Assembly: GCA_020634565.1 (NCBI GenBank)
Contig: JACKBN010000001.1
Span: 682,001-746,000 of the forward strand
Direction of reading: 5' to 3'
Source of the DNA: Ardenticatenaceae bacterium
Lineage (GTDB): Bacteria > Chloroflexota > Anaerolineae > Promineifilales > Promineifilaceae
Length of the DNA stretch: 64,000 nt
The notes under the pieces were generated by a model that saw only the letters and a program-made list of their open reading frames with translations, searched no databases and was not told where the DNA came from. Positions within the stretch are counted from its first letter, which is position 1. Each line of letters starts with the position of its first letter. The position numbers and the translations under genes were made by a program. Below, one piece after another: positions 26,208-34,457 of this stretch.

Positions 26208-27296
26208 ATGGTAATCGCCCCACCAAAAACAACCGGAGAGTTTTACGACCACCTACTGCATACGGTAGCCGCTGGCGTTTTGATTCTCAATGAAGCTGGT
26301 ATTGTTACCTCAGCCAATTCGGCCGCGGGTCGCATTTTGGGTTGGGAAGCAGAGCAATTGATTGGCCGCACCTGGACTGATTTGGGGGCGGAAACAGACA
26401 ATCTGGCTGAATGCCCCCCGTATCAAACCACCTTGCGCCAGCCAGACGGCCGTTCCATCACCGTCAATCTGGCCATCACCCCCGTTTCTGATCATGTCAC
26501 CAGCTCCACAATGGTCTCTTTTACCAACGGGCCAGAGGTGGAACAGTTAAACGAAGCGCTGCTACACACCCAACGGCTGGCGGGCATCGGGCTTTTAACC
26601 GCCAGCGTCGCCCACGAACTCAACACGCCGCTGAGCATTATTGCCGCCACGTGCAGCAACCTGCTGCACGAAATTGAAGAAAACAATTTGCGGATGGAGC
26701 AGTTGATGCATTACGTGCAGATGATTGAGCAAAGCGCCTGGCGTTCGGCACGCATTGTGGAAGTGTTACGCGATTATTCGTATGCTGATGAAATGCAAAC
26801 GGCCGTTACCGACCTGAACATGATTGTCGAAGACGCGCTTGTGCTGGTACAGCATCAGTTCCGCGGTGAATTTAATATTCAAATTGTGAAAAAGCTGGAT
26901 GAAAACTTAAAGACCATCGTGCTGGATCACAATCGTTTAACCCAGGTTTTACTCAACTTGCTGATCAATGCCCGCGACGCGATGACGCCTCAGGGTGGCA
27001 CGGTAGAAATTCGTTCCTGGTGCTTGTCCCCAGAAGCAAACGCTCACAGCAACGGCAATGGCAGCGGCCAGGAAATCTACGCCTTCTCCGTGAGCGACAC
27101 AGGCAGCGGCATCGATCCGACCATGCTAGACCGCATCTTTGATCCATTTTTCACGACCAAACAGTTTGGGAAGGGAACCGGCCTGGGCTTGTTTATTGCC
27201 CGGCGGATTGTGGAACAGCACAACGGCCGTATTTGGGCCGAAAACAACGCCTTAGGGGGAGCAACCTTTACCGTTACTTTACCCCGCCAGCTTTAA
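26208..27296 (+). CDS. Soluble PAS-domain histidine kinase (NtrB-like)
   Basis: 362 residues with no membrane segment. The PAS domain occupies about 12-110 (GVLILNEAGIVTSANSAAGRIL). HisKA follows with ASVAHELNTPLSIIAATC, then HATPase with NLLINARDAM, DTGSGIDPTMLDRIFDPFF and GTGLGLFIARRIVEQHNG. No response regulator is adjacent. Its stop is 6 nt from the convergent STAS-like gene. Confidence 0.9.
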   Translation: MVIAPPKTTGEFYDHLLHTVAAGVLILNEAGIVTSANSAAGRILGWEAEQLIGRTWTDLGAETDNLAECPPYQTTLRQPDGRSITVNLAITPVSDHVTSSTMVSFTNGPEVEQLNEALLHTQRLAGIGLLTASVAHELNTPLSIIAATCSNLLHEIEENNLRMEQLMHYVQMIEQSAWRSARIVEVLRDYSYADEMQTAVTDLNMIVEDALVLVQHQFRGEFNIQIVKKLDENLKTIVLDHNRLTQVLLNLLINARDAMTPQGGTVEIRSWCLSPEANAHSNGNGSGQEIYAFSVSDTGSGIDPTMLDRIFDPFFTTKQFGKGTGLGLFIARRIVEQHNGRIWAENNALGGATFTVTLPRQL

Positions 27297-27302
27297 GCCA
27301 AA

Positions 27303-27689
27303 TTACGCCTTAAGCAACCAAGCTTCTGCTTCTTGCACGCTTTGAAACAACCCCACCTTGATATGCGACTGAAAAGTCTTGGCCATATCTTGCAGCACTT
27401 CGCCACTGACATACTGCTTCGAATTCTCTAACACATAGGCCACATGAGATAAATACTTATTGGTCAGCAAAGTACGCTGCGCGTCAAAACTATACTCTAC
27501 GCGTTGCCCCTGAATCACAATCAGCTTACCCTGACCTGAATCATCAAGTTGACTAAATAGCTCAAGAAAGTGTTCGGCTGTTTCTTTATCGATGGACAGG
27601 TCGTTTGTTTTGTAGAAATAAATCAGCCCATTTTCTTTGCGCGTAAAGGAGCCAACTGAACTGGAGACGGTTTTTGTGTCATTTGCCAT
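27303..27689 (-). CDS. STAS/SpoIIAA-like protein, copy 1
   Basis: 128 residues, paralogous over its full length to the gene at 27775. It contains ENGLIYFYKTNDLSID, GKLIVIQGQRVEYSFDAQR and a C-terminal VQEAEAWLL. The alternation of strands and helices and the EAEAWL end fit the SpoIIAA-like fold (such as DUF7793-type proteins). No phosphorylatable Ser in a canonical position is obvious. Function unknown; regulation by the nearby kinase is a guess. Confidence 0.7.
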   Translation of the reverse strand: MANDTKTVSSSVGSFTRKENGLIYFYKTNDLSIDKETAEHFLELFSQLDDSGQGKLIVIQGQRVEYSFDAQRTLLTNKYLSHVAYVLENSKQYVSGEVLQDMAKTFQSHIKVGLFQSVQEAEAWLLKA

Positions 27690-27774
27690 GCCGTATTCTA
27701 ACTAAATCTCACATATCTTCCAGAAAAAACACGTGAGGCTTTATTTCCAGAAGCGACACAGCCCACGGCAGCGG

Positions 27775-28161
27775 CTACCCCTCCAGGAGCCACGCCTCGG
27801 CTTCCTCCACTTGCTGAAACAACTTAATCTCAGCCTGAGAACGAAAGGTTTTCGCCAAATCTTGCAGCAATTCGGCCGTCATGAACTGAGTAGAGGTTTC
27901 GATCACATAGGCAATTTTGGCAAAAAGCTCGCTGGTGAGCAGCAGGCGCTGAGCCTCAAAGCTGTATTCGATACGATGTCCTTGAACCACAATCACTTTA
28001 GCAGCATAAGAATTGTCAAGGGTGTACAGCAGCTTCAGAAGTTCGTTGGCAACACTGCTGTCAATCGAAATATCATCTGACTTATAGTAGTAAATAAGGC
28101 CATTTTCTTGGCGTACGATCGTACCGTAGGGGCTGATAACTGTCTGAGCATTATTTGCCAT
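27775..28161 (-). CDS. STAS/SpoIIAA-like protein, copy 2
   Basis: 128 residues, the same length as the gene at 27303 and related throughout: ENGLIYYYKSDDISID, AKVIVVQGHRIEYSFEAQR, VEEAEAWLL. The spacer between the genes (27690-27774) has no obvious promoter. The two genes arose by tandem duplication. Confidence 0.7.
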   Translation of the reverse strand: MANNAQTVISPYGTIVRQENGLIYYYKSDDISIDSSVANELLKLLYTLDNSYAAKVIVVQGHRIEYSFEAQRLLLTSELFAKIAYVIETSTQFMTAELLQDLAKTFRSQAEIKLFQQVEEAEAWLLEG

Positions 28162-28236
28162 ACAGTATTTTAACTGACTTCAAAACTTCTTCAATTGGAA
28201 AACAGCTCTTTTGCCAAGGGGAAGTTCTTTCTTTGC

Positions 28237-28842
28237 TTAACTCGACTCTGCTTCTTTTCGTACGAGCGAAAGAAAATATTCATGAAAACGGCCGTCCCCC
28301 GTCAGCTCTGGATGGAAAGAGGTAACAAGCCAGTGACCCTGCTGCGCAGCAACGGCCGTTCCATCGGGCAGTTCAGCGATGATTTGCGTATCTGCTTTGG
28401 CTGCCACCAATTTGGGCGCACGAATGAACACGGCGGGAAACGGCCGTTTATCCCCATTTCGGAACACCGACACGTCCAGGTCTGTCTCAAACGAATCGAC
28501 CTGCCGCCCAAAGGCGTTGCGCGCCACCTCGATATCCATCAAGCCCAACAGCGGCTGGTCTTTCCCCTCGGTGCCGCTGGTCACCTCTTTCGCCAGGAAG
28601 ATCATTCCCGCACAGGTGCCCCAGACTGGTTTGGCCGCAGCAAAATCATGCAGTGGTTCCATCAGGCCAAACCGGCGCGCCAGCTTGCCAATGGTTGTGC
28701 TTTCCCCACCGGGAATAATCAGGCCATCCAGGTCCGCTAACTGCTCCGGCAGACGCACTTCCACCGCTTCCACCCCCAGCGATTTCAGCATTTTGATATG
28801 TTCAATGAAGGCACCTTGCAGCGCCAAAACGCCAATTTTCAT
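28237..28842 (-). CDS. pdxT: Pyridoxal 5'-phosphate synthase glutaminase subunit PdxT
   Basis: 201 residues. Class I glutamine amidotransferase that supplies ammonia to PdxS in the synthesis of pyridoxal phosphate. The N-terminus MKIGVLALQGAFIEHI and GGESTTIGKL are diagnostic. The nucleophile is C77 (WGTCAGM), with H177 and E179 in SFHPEL. Three ACGGCCGT copies lie in or at its 3' half. It is separated from pdxS (34458) by a GNAT gene and a 4.7-kb cassette in opposite orientation, so it can no longer be in one operon with pdxS. Confidence 0.95.
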   Translation of the reverse strand: MKIGVLALQGAFIEHIKMLKSLGVEAVEVRLPEQLADLDGLIIPGGESTTIGKLARRFGLMEPLHDFAAAKPVWGTCAGMIFLAKEVTSGTEGKDQPLLGLMDIEVARNAFGRQVDSFETDLDVSVFRNGDKRPFPAVFIRAPKLVAAKADTQIIAELPDGTAVAAQQGHWLVTSFHPELTGDGRFHEYFLSLVRKEAESS

Positions 28843-28852
28843 AGTTGATTTT

Positions 28853-28900
28853 TGGCCACAGAGGTTTTCTCTTTTTCCTCTGAGTTCTCTGTGGCTATCC
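28853..28900. repeat. CACAGAG-type palindromic repeat
   Basis: GGCCACAGAGGTTTTCTC and the inverted CTGAGTTCTCTGTGGC flank a T-rich centre in the spacer between the GNAT and pdxT genes. It belongs to the CACAGAG-type family of this window. Confidence 0.55.
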
Positions 28901-29341
28901 TAATTTCTTGATAAAGTTGATTTGCCGTTCGACTTCTCGAAAGCCGAGAGCCAGGTGGCTGGCCAGGCTGACGTCGTTGTCGATGAGCGTGTCGGAAGCG
29001 AGTTCAATGTAACCATTTTGCAGCGCCCACGCTTCTGCGGCAGCAACCAGGGCCCGCCCTACGCCCTGCCGACGTGCATTAGCATTCACAAACCACTCTT
29101 CCAGGTAGGCCACCGGGGAGGTGTCACATCCTTCAGCATACTTGCGCGTGCCGACGTGTAAATAACCAGCAAGTTGGGTTGAAGACGGCCGTTCCGCTAC
29201 CAACACACAGCCATCTTCCTCAGCCAAAATCTCGGCCATCTCCTGCTGGTGCTCCGCCTCGGTAGTGTCATCAAACAATCCACGGCGCAGCCGCAGCCAC
29301 TCCGCCATATCCCGCTTCGGGTCCAATTCTCTTACTTCCAC
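28895..29341 (-). CDS. GNAT family N-acetyltransferase between pdxS and pdxT
   Basis: 148 residues from a GTG at 29341 (AAGG about 8 nt upstream). The family features are LEEWFVNANARRQGVGRALVAAAEAW (acetyl-CoA loop) and NDVSLASHLALGFREVERQ. It resembles the aminoglycoside 6'-N-acetyltransferase-like group. A second, decayed copy lies at 34251-34376 next to pdxS. Confidence 0.85.
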   Translation of the reverse strand: MEVRELDPKRDMAEWLRLRRGLFDDTTEAEHQQEMAEILAEEDGCVLVAERPSSTQLAGYLHVGTRKYAEGCDTSPVAYLEEWFVNANARRQGVGRALVAAAEAWALQNGYIELASDTLIDNDVSLASHLALGFREVERQINFIKKLG

Positions 29342-29705
29342 AAAAAACCTTTGTAGCCGCGGATTCTTTCCGCGCTTTTATAGTGCAGCAAGAAACTGCG
29401 GCTACTTTTCCCAGGGATCACCCGTTCACCAAGCGTTCAGAGAACGCAGTCACCCCTTCACCCTGTCACAACTACCAGCCGCATATGGCCAATTGCTCAC
29501 TCTCGGGCAAGCTACTCACATTGATGCCAATGATTATCAACCCCTTATGTCTCAATTGCAAGCTTAGCTTCAAACCTTTCTCAAGAAACCTCCCATTTCT
29601 ATAAACGAACAGTAAACAATCTCCTTATAGGTTCCCTATAGAGATTTATAAGACAGATCGAAACAGAAGATTTTTTATTTACAAACATGTTCTTATAATT
29701 AACAT
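29342..29705. other. Left junction of the inserted cassette
   Basis: From the GNAT start to 29528 the DNA matches the pdxS-GNAT spacer and the pdxS 3' end present at 34376-34514. After 29528 the match ends and the composition becomes AT-rich, up to the LAL gene. No RNA gene or transposase is visible. Confidence 0.6.
29472..29528 (-). pseudogene. Relic of the pdxS 3' end
   Basis: The reverse strand reads GINVSSLPESEQLAICGW-stop, against GINVSSLPESEQLATRGW-stop at the end of the intact pdxS. Only the last 18 codons and the stop are present. It is placed upstream of the GNAT start in the same order as at the pdxS end. Confidence 0.85.
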
Positions 29706-32393
29706 ATGTCTGCGCCAATTTTAGCTACCAAACTATATATACCCTCAGCTCGATCTAAAATCGTTGCCCGTCCCCATCTAGTCAAGCAATTGAATGAGGG
29801 AATACATAAAAAACTAAGTCTAATTTCAACGCCTGCTGGCTTTGGTAAAACGACGCTACTTGGTGAATGGTTAGCGAGTTTTAGTCGCCCTGTAGCCTGG
29901 CTGTCACTAGATGAGGCAGATAATGATCTTACACGCTTTTTTTCTTATTTGATTGCTGCCTTACAGACCGTCTCAGAAGATATTGGAATCAGCGCAAAAA
30001 GATTACTCCAATCTCCTGATCCGCCACCATTCGCAACAATCCTAACGGTCTTGCTAAATGAAATCACGACTCACAGTGACAAAATCATCCTTATTCTTGA
30101 TGACTATCACCTGATTGATTCTAGAAAAATCGATCAGGTTCTAAGCTTTTTGATTGAACACTTACCACCACAGATGCACTTGATTCTTGCTACTCGTGAA
30201 GACCCCAATATTCCGGTAGCTCGCTTACGTGCCAAAGGGCAATTGACAGAACTACGTGCACCAGATTTGCGCTTTACGACTTCAGAGGCTGCCGAATTCT
30301 TCAATCAAACAATGGGGCTACAGCTTACTGCTCAAGCTATCAACACGCTGGAGCAACGTACCGAAGGCTGGATTACGGGCTTACACCTAGTGGCTCTTTC
30401 CTTACTAGGGCATCAAAATACGGATGACTTCATAGCTTCTTTCTCTGGTAGTCATCACTTTGTGCTAGATTATCTGGTCGAAGAAGTGCTACAACTTCAG
30501 TCTGAAAACATTCAGGACTTCCTGCTAAGCACATCAATTCTAGAGCGTTTATCTGCTTCCCTGTGTAATGCATTACGACCCCATTCAGAGGATTCTGCCC
30601 AAGAAATATTAGAATATCTCGAACGTGCAAATCTCTTGCTTGTTCCACTAGATAACAAACGTGAGTGGTATCGCTACCATCATCTCTTTGCTGATGTTTT
30701 ACAAGTTCACTTAAGAAAGGTTCAACCCAACCATATTGTGGATCTACATCTGAGGGCATCAGTATGGTACGAGCAAAATGGTTTTCGAGCCGATGCCATA
30801 CACCACGCACTCGCCGCTCAGGATTTTGAACGGGCAGCAGATTTGATCGAACTCGAATGGTTCGCCAACAACAGAACCAATTTATGGAGCACAACATGGA
30901 TGAGCCAGGCACAAAAACTCCCGGATGAATTGATTCGCTCTCGCGTTACCCTCAGCATTGGATTGGCATGGGATTATCTTTTCTCTGGTGATTTACAATC
31001 TGCGGAGATCCGACTGCAAGATGCTAATCGTCTAGTAGTAGCATCCCCATCAGATATTGACGAAGATCAACGGGCATTATTGGCGCTTGCAGGGGCTTTT
31101 CATGCTCAAGCATTCGGCGATATTGACAGCACAATACAACATGCCCACCAGGCGCTCACAAACCTGCACAGGGAAAACCTTTATCTGATAGGAATCGCCA
31201 ATTCGCTACTAGGCCTGGCATATTGGGCAAAAGGTGATCTGAAAACGGCCGTTACACATATGTCATCAGCAATCACGAATATAAGGATGGCTGGCAGGCT
31301 CTTATTCGCCATAACAAGTGCTTATGCCCTTGCTGAAATTAGGATTGCACAGGGTCGCCTCTATGAGGCAATTAATGTATACAAAGAGGCTTTGCAATTT
31401 GCGACGATAGAAGGTGAACCGATTTTATCGGGCATAGCAGACCTGCATCTGGGTTTAAGTAAGGTCTATTTTGAACAAGGCAACGATGAAGCATCCAAAA
31501 AACATCTGCAAATATGTCAATCTTTTGGTCAACAAGCAACCATGCCAGATCATCAATACGCTTTGTATCTTGTTCAAGCGCGTATACATGAGGGCCAAGG
31601 GGTACTAAACGACGCACTCAAAGCTTTTGAATTAGCCGAACAAAACTATCGTAAAGGACCTATCCCCATTGTTCGCCCAATTGCAACATGGAAAGTAAGA
31701 ATATGGCTCCGACAAGATAAACTGGATGAATCCCTTGCCTGGGTGCGTTCTAAGAATCTGTCTATTGAAGACAATCTCCCCTATCTACAAGAATTTGACT
31801 ACATTACATTCGCAAGAGTGCTGATTGCCTATTATAAGAGTGGTCGCTCAGAAGAAGCTATCCATGAGGCAATTGAACTGCTGGAACGTCTTTTGAGAAC
31901 CAGCGAGGAGAATGAAAGAATTGCTAGTCAAATTGAAATCTTGATTTTGCAAACCCTTGCTCATGATGCCTTAGGTGATAAGTCGTCTGCACTCACATCC
32001 CTGCAATCTGCCTTAGAATTAGCTGAACCTGAGTCTTATGTACGTATTTTTGTTGATGAAAACATCCCCATGGCGCGACTCTTGTCAGAAGCAAAGACAC
32101 ACGGAATCATGCCAGACTTCGTAAATAAACTGCTCGACTTATTTGAAGCTAAAGAACCTCTGTCAGAACAATCAACATTATCTGCTTCCCCGCCCCTTAT
32201 CGAACCTCTGAGTGAGCGTGAGTTAGAAGTGCTACAGCTAATCGCTCAAGGTCTCTCAAATCATGCAATCGCTGATCGACTGTTCCTGGCGGTGAGTACC
32301 ATTAAAGGACACAACCAGCGCCTTTTCGGCAAGTTAGGCGTTCAAAGGCGAACCGAAGCCGTCGCCCGTGCCCGCGACCTGGGTTTGATATAG
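29706..32393 (+). CDS. LAL (MalT-like) ATP-dependent LuxR family transcriptional regulator
   Basis: 895 residues. The N-terminal STAND NTPase has a Walker A motif (STPAGFGKTTLL, about 42-50) and ILILDDYHLID (Walker B). The middle is TPR-like helical repeats. The LuxR-type helix-turn-helix is at the C-terminus (EPLSERELEVLQLIAQGLS). Length and layout match LAL regulators that sense a small ligand. The gene is AT-rich, uses many AT-rich codons, and contains one ACGGCCGT (about 31247) in 2.7 kb. It opens the cassette that splits the pdx genes. Confidence 0.93.
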   Translation: MSAPILATKLYIPSARSKIVARPHLVKQLNEGIHKKLSLISTPAGFGKTTLLGEWLASFSRPVAWLSLDEADNDLTRFFSYLIAALQTVSEDIGISAKRLLQSPDPPPFATILTVLLNEITTHSDKIILILDDYHLIDSRKIDQVLSFLIEHLPPQMHLILATREDPNIPVARLRAKGQLTELRAPDLRFTTSEAAEFFNQTMGLQLTAQAINTLEQRTEGWITGLHLVALSLLGHQNTDDFIASFSGSHHFVLDYLVEEVLQLQSENIQDFLLSTSILERLSASLCNALRPHSEDSAQEILEYLERANLLLVPLDNKREWYRYHHLFADVLQVHLRKVQPNHIVDLHLRASVWYEQNGFRADAIHHALAAQDFERAADLIELEWFANNRTNLWSTTWMSQAQKLPDELIRSRVTLSIGLAWDYLFSGDLQSAEIRLQDANRLVVASPSDIDEDQRALLALAGAFHAQAFGDIDSTIQHAHQALTNLHRENLYLIGIANSLLGLAYWAKGDLKTAVTHMSSAITNIRMAGRLLFAITSAYALAEIRIAQGRLYEAINVYKEALQFATIEGEPILSGIADLHLGLSKVYFEQGNDEASKKHLQICQSFGQQATMPDHQYALYLVQARIHEGQGVLNDALKAFELAEQNYRKGPIPIVRPIATWKVRIWLRQDKLDESLAWVRSKNLSIEDNLPYLQEFDYITFARVLIAYYKSGRSEEAIHEAIELLERLLRTSEENERIASQIEILILQTLAHDALGDKSSALTSLQSALELAEPESYVRIFVDENIPMARLLSEAKTHGIMPDFVNKLLDLFEAKEPLSEQSTLSASPPLIEPLSERELEVLQLIAQGLSNHAIADRLFLAVSTIKGHNQRLFGKLGVQRRTEAVARARDLGLI

Positions 32394-32584
32394 CCAACTT
32401 CAGTCTACCCGATTTCACCTCATCAACTCCTATAGCCACGCATTAGTACTTTCACCAACAAGTAGATTAGTACTTTAATAGGTACTTTCGTAGCTATACG
32501 ACAATACCCCCTAAAACCTAAACTAAAAACATAAAGAGCAAGTGGTACAGATAACTTTTGATCGACCACACAAGGAACAAGGTC
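32394..32584 (+). promoter_or_regulatory. Candidate LAL operator with TTAGTACTTT direct repeats
   Basis: TTAGTACTTT occurs at 32443-32452 and 32467-32476, with a related TAGGTACTTT at 32479-32488. The repeats lie in the spacer between the LAL gene and the small gene at 32585. MalT-type activators bind direct repeats upstream of their targets, so this may be the regulated promoter. No -35/-10 pair is proven. Confidence 0.4.
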
Positions 32585-32845
32585 ATGTCAGACGAACTCA
32601 AATTGCAAGCAAATCCTGATGATCCAACAATCTATCAAATCAGGCTCAAAGGGCATCTGGGTTCAAAGTGGATGGACTGGTTTACGGGATTGACTATCAC
32701 GCTAGAAGATAATGGCGACACGCTTTTAACAGGTGTGGTATCTGATCAGTCTGAGCTTCACGGACTGATTAAAAAGGTGCGAGATTTAGGATTACCCCTC
32801 ATTTCACTTTGCCCTAAACCAGATACATCCGATGACCACGAATAA
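32585..32845 (+). CDS. Small conserved protein associated with LAL regulators
   Basis: 86 residues from the ATG at 32585. It reads IRLKGHLGSKWMDWFTGL, then TITLEDNGDTLLTGVV and LHGLIKKVRDLGLPLISL. It is a small soluble alpha/beta protein that I recall being encoded next to such regulators in Chloroflexota. The function is unknown. Confidence 0.75.
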   Translation: MSDELKLQANPDDPTIYQIRLKGHLGSKWMDWFTGLTITLEDNGDTLLTGVVSDQSELHGLIKKVRDLGLPLISLCPKPDTSDDHE

Positions 32846-32910
32846 TGACAACGACCATACACCACAGCTCAAACAACATAATCTGCAACACAAAACATTA
32901 GGAGATTAGA

Positions 32911-33630
32911 ATGACAAGTAAGTTTTCAGAAGTTTCGCTTCATGTTAAAGCGAGGATCGCAGGTCTACTGTACCTCATTATCTTCGTTGGTGGTTTATTC
33001 GCCGTCGGCTATGTTTCTGCCAATATTATCGTCTACGGTGATCCCGTTGCTACAATGCAAAACATTATTGAAAAAGAATCACTCTACCGTTGGGGTCTAG
33101 GAGTCCATGTTGTCATTGCACTCTGCAACATACCTTTAGCGGCAATGTTCTACGATATATTCAAGATCGCAAACAAAAGCCTCGCTCGTATCGTCGTGCT
33201 TTTCATCATAGTTGCAGTTGCTATCGAGAGTGTTAATTTGCTCAACCAATTCGCGCCACTCATTCTCTTGCACGGAAGCGCTTTCACCAGTCTGGAATCA
33301 GCCGGAGTTTTACAGACTTTGGCGTACATACCACTTGAATTGCAAGATGTTGGTTTCAGCCTCAGCCTAACTTTTGTTGGATTTTATTGCATGTTGGCGG
33401 GCTACTTGATCTTCCGACTAGGTTTCTTGCCACGATTTGTTGGTGTGTTGTTGGCAATTGGGGGTTTTTGTTATGCAGGCCATAGTTTCGCAAGCTTCCT
33501 CGCACCTGAGTTTGCCAATAGCCTATTCCCATATATTTTGATGCCATCCGCACTTGGAGAAGCATCTCTCACACTAGCGCTCTTGTTTAATGGTATGACT
33601 GTCGAACAGGAGAAAAACTTAACTGCTTGA
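32911..33630 (+). CDS. DUF4386 family integral membrane protein
   Basis: 239 residues with about six membrane helices. The N-terminus KARIAGLLYLIIFVGGLFA and RLGFLPRFVGVLLAIGG are typical of the DUF4386 family. The function is unknown. Third gene of the cassette. Confidence 0.85.
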   Translation: MTSKFSEVSLHVKARIAGLLYLIIFVGGLFAVGYVSANIIVYGDPVATMQNIIEKESLYRWGLGVHVVIALCNIPLAAMFYDIFKIANKSLARIVVLFIIVAVAIESVNLLNQFAPLILLHGSAFTSLESAGVLQTLAYIPLELQDVGFSLSLTFVGFYCMLAGYLIFRLGFLPRFVGVLLAIGGFCYAGHSFASFLAPEFANSLFPYILMPSALGEASLTLALLFNGMTVEQEKNLTA

Positions 33631-33851
33631 AATTAGAAATGCCAGTCTATCTCTCAACAAATTAATAGAGTAAAAAATGAGTAGCGACATGAAGATCAAG
33701 TAGTCAATGGATTTATGTGGATGCGTTGATCAGAAAATGCTTTGGTTAATAGCACCTTACCCATCATTACTGCCGATAAGACTTGATGTTATTCAATTAG
33801 CAATACCGAATCTTACCATTCAAAACTGTCCACAAAGAAAAAGGGTAAACG

Positions 33852-34256
33852 ATGTACAAAGTTAGTGTGTTACGACTAAATGTAATGAGAGCCATGTATT
33901 TACTTATGGCTGTTGGTCTTGGGATAACGATCTGGCCCGGTATCATATCTTTTGATAGTGGTGTAGCTGATTCATACACCGTTATTGATGCCCTTTTAGG
34001 CGCACTCGCACTCTTATCCTTAATTGGACTTCGATATCCCTTGAGGATGTTGCCCGTTTTGCTGTTTGAGTTGCTATGGAAACTTATATGGATCATAGCC
34101 TTTGCGCTAAGAATGTGGTTAAACATGGGACTTAACGAATATGCAATTGAGGTGCTTATGGCTTGTTTGATGGGGCTTATCCTAGCACCTATAGCAATTC
34201 CTTGGCGCTATGTTATCGAATACTACATTAAAGCTCAGGGTAATCCATGGCGATGA
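33852..34256 (+). CDS. Integral membrane protein of unknown function
   Basis: 134 residues with about four hydrophobic helices (RAMYLLMAVGLGITIWPG, AYTVIDALLGALALLSL-like segment, LPVLLFELLWKLIWIIAF, VLMACLMGLILAPIA). Its last codon and stop lie in the first bases of the GNAT-like direct repeat, so the original C-terminus may have been slightly different. No family was recognised. Confidence 0.7.
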   Translation: MYKVSVLRLNVMRAMYLLMAVGLGITIWPGIISFDSGVADSYTVIDALLGALALLSLIGLRYPLRMLPVLLFELLWKLIWIIAFALRMWLNMGLNEYAIEVLMACLMGLILAPIAIPWRYVIEYYIKAQGNPWR

Positions 34257-34376
34257 TCATGTCGGAAGCGAGTGCAATGTAGCCATTTTGCAGTCGGTGC
34301 TTTCGTTAAACAGCCCCTGGCGCAGCCGCAGCCACTCAGCCATATCCTGCTTCGGGTCCAATTCTCTTACTTCCAC
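34251..34376 (-). pseudogene. Decayed copy of the GNAT gene
   Basis: Bases 34256-34293 match 28983-29022 of the intact GNAT gene, and 34294-34376 match 29258-29341, including the GTG start and AAGG site. About 235 bp in the middle are missing. It lies directly downstream of pdxS on the minus strand, in the position where the intact copy would be expected. Confidence 0.85.
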
Positions 34377-34387
34377 AAAAAACCTTT

Positions 34388-34441
34388 GTAGCCGCGGATT
34401 CTTAGCGCGCTGTTAACGGCGCGGAAAGAATCCGCGGCTAC
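34388..34441. repeat. 16-bp hairpin in the pdxS-GNAT spacer
   Basis: Arms GTAGCCGCGGATTCTT (34388-34403) and its perfect complement (34426-34441). The left copy of the spacer (about 29352-29405) has an imperfect version. It may be a transcript hairpin between the two genes. Confidence 0.6.
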
Positions 34442-34457
34442 TATCAGCTTGTCGCAA

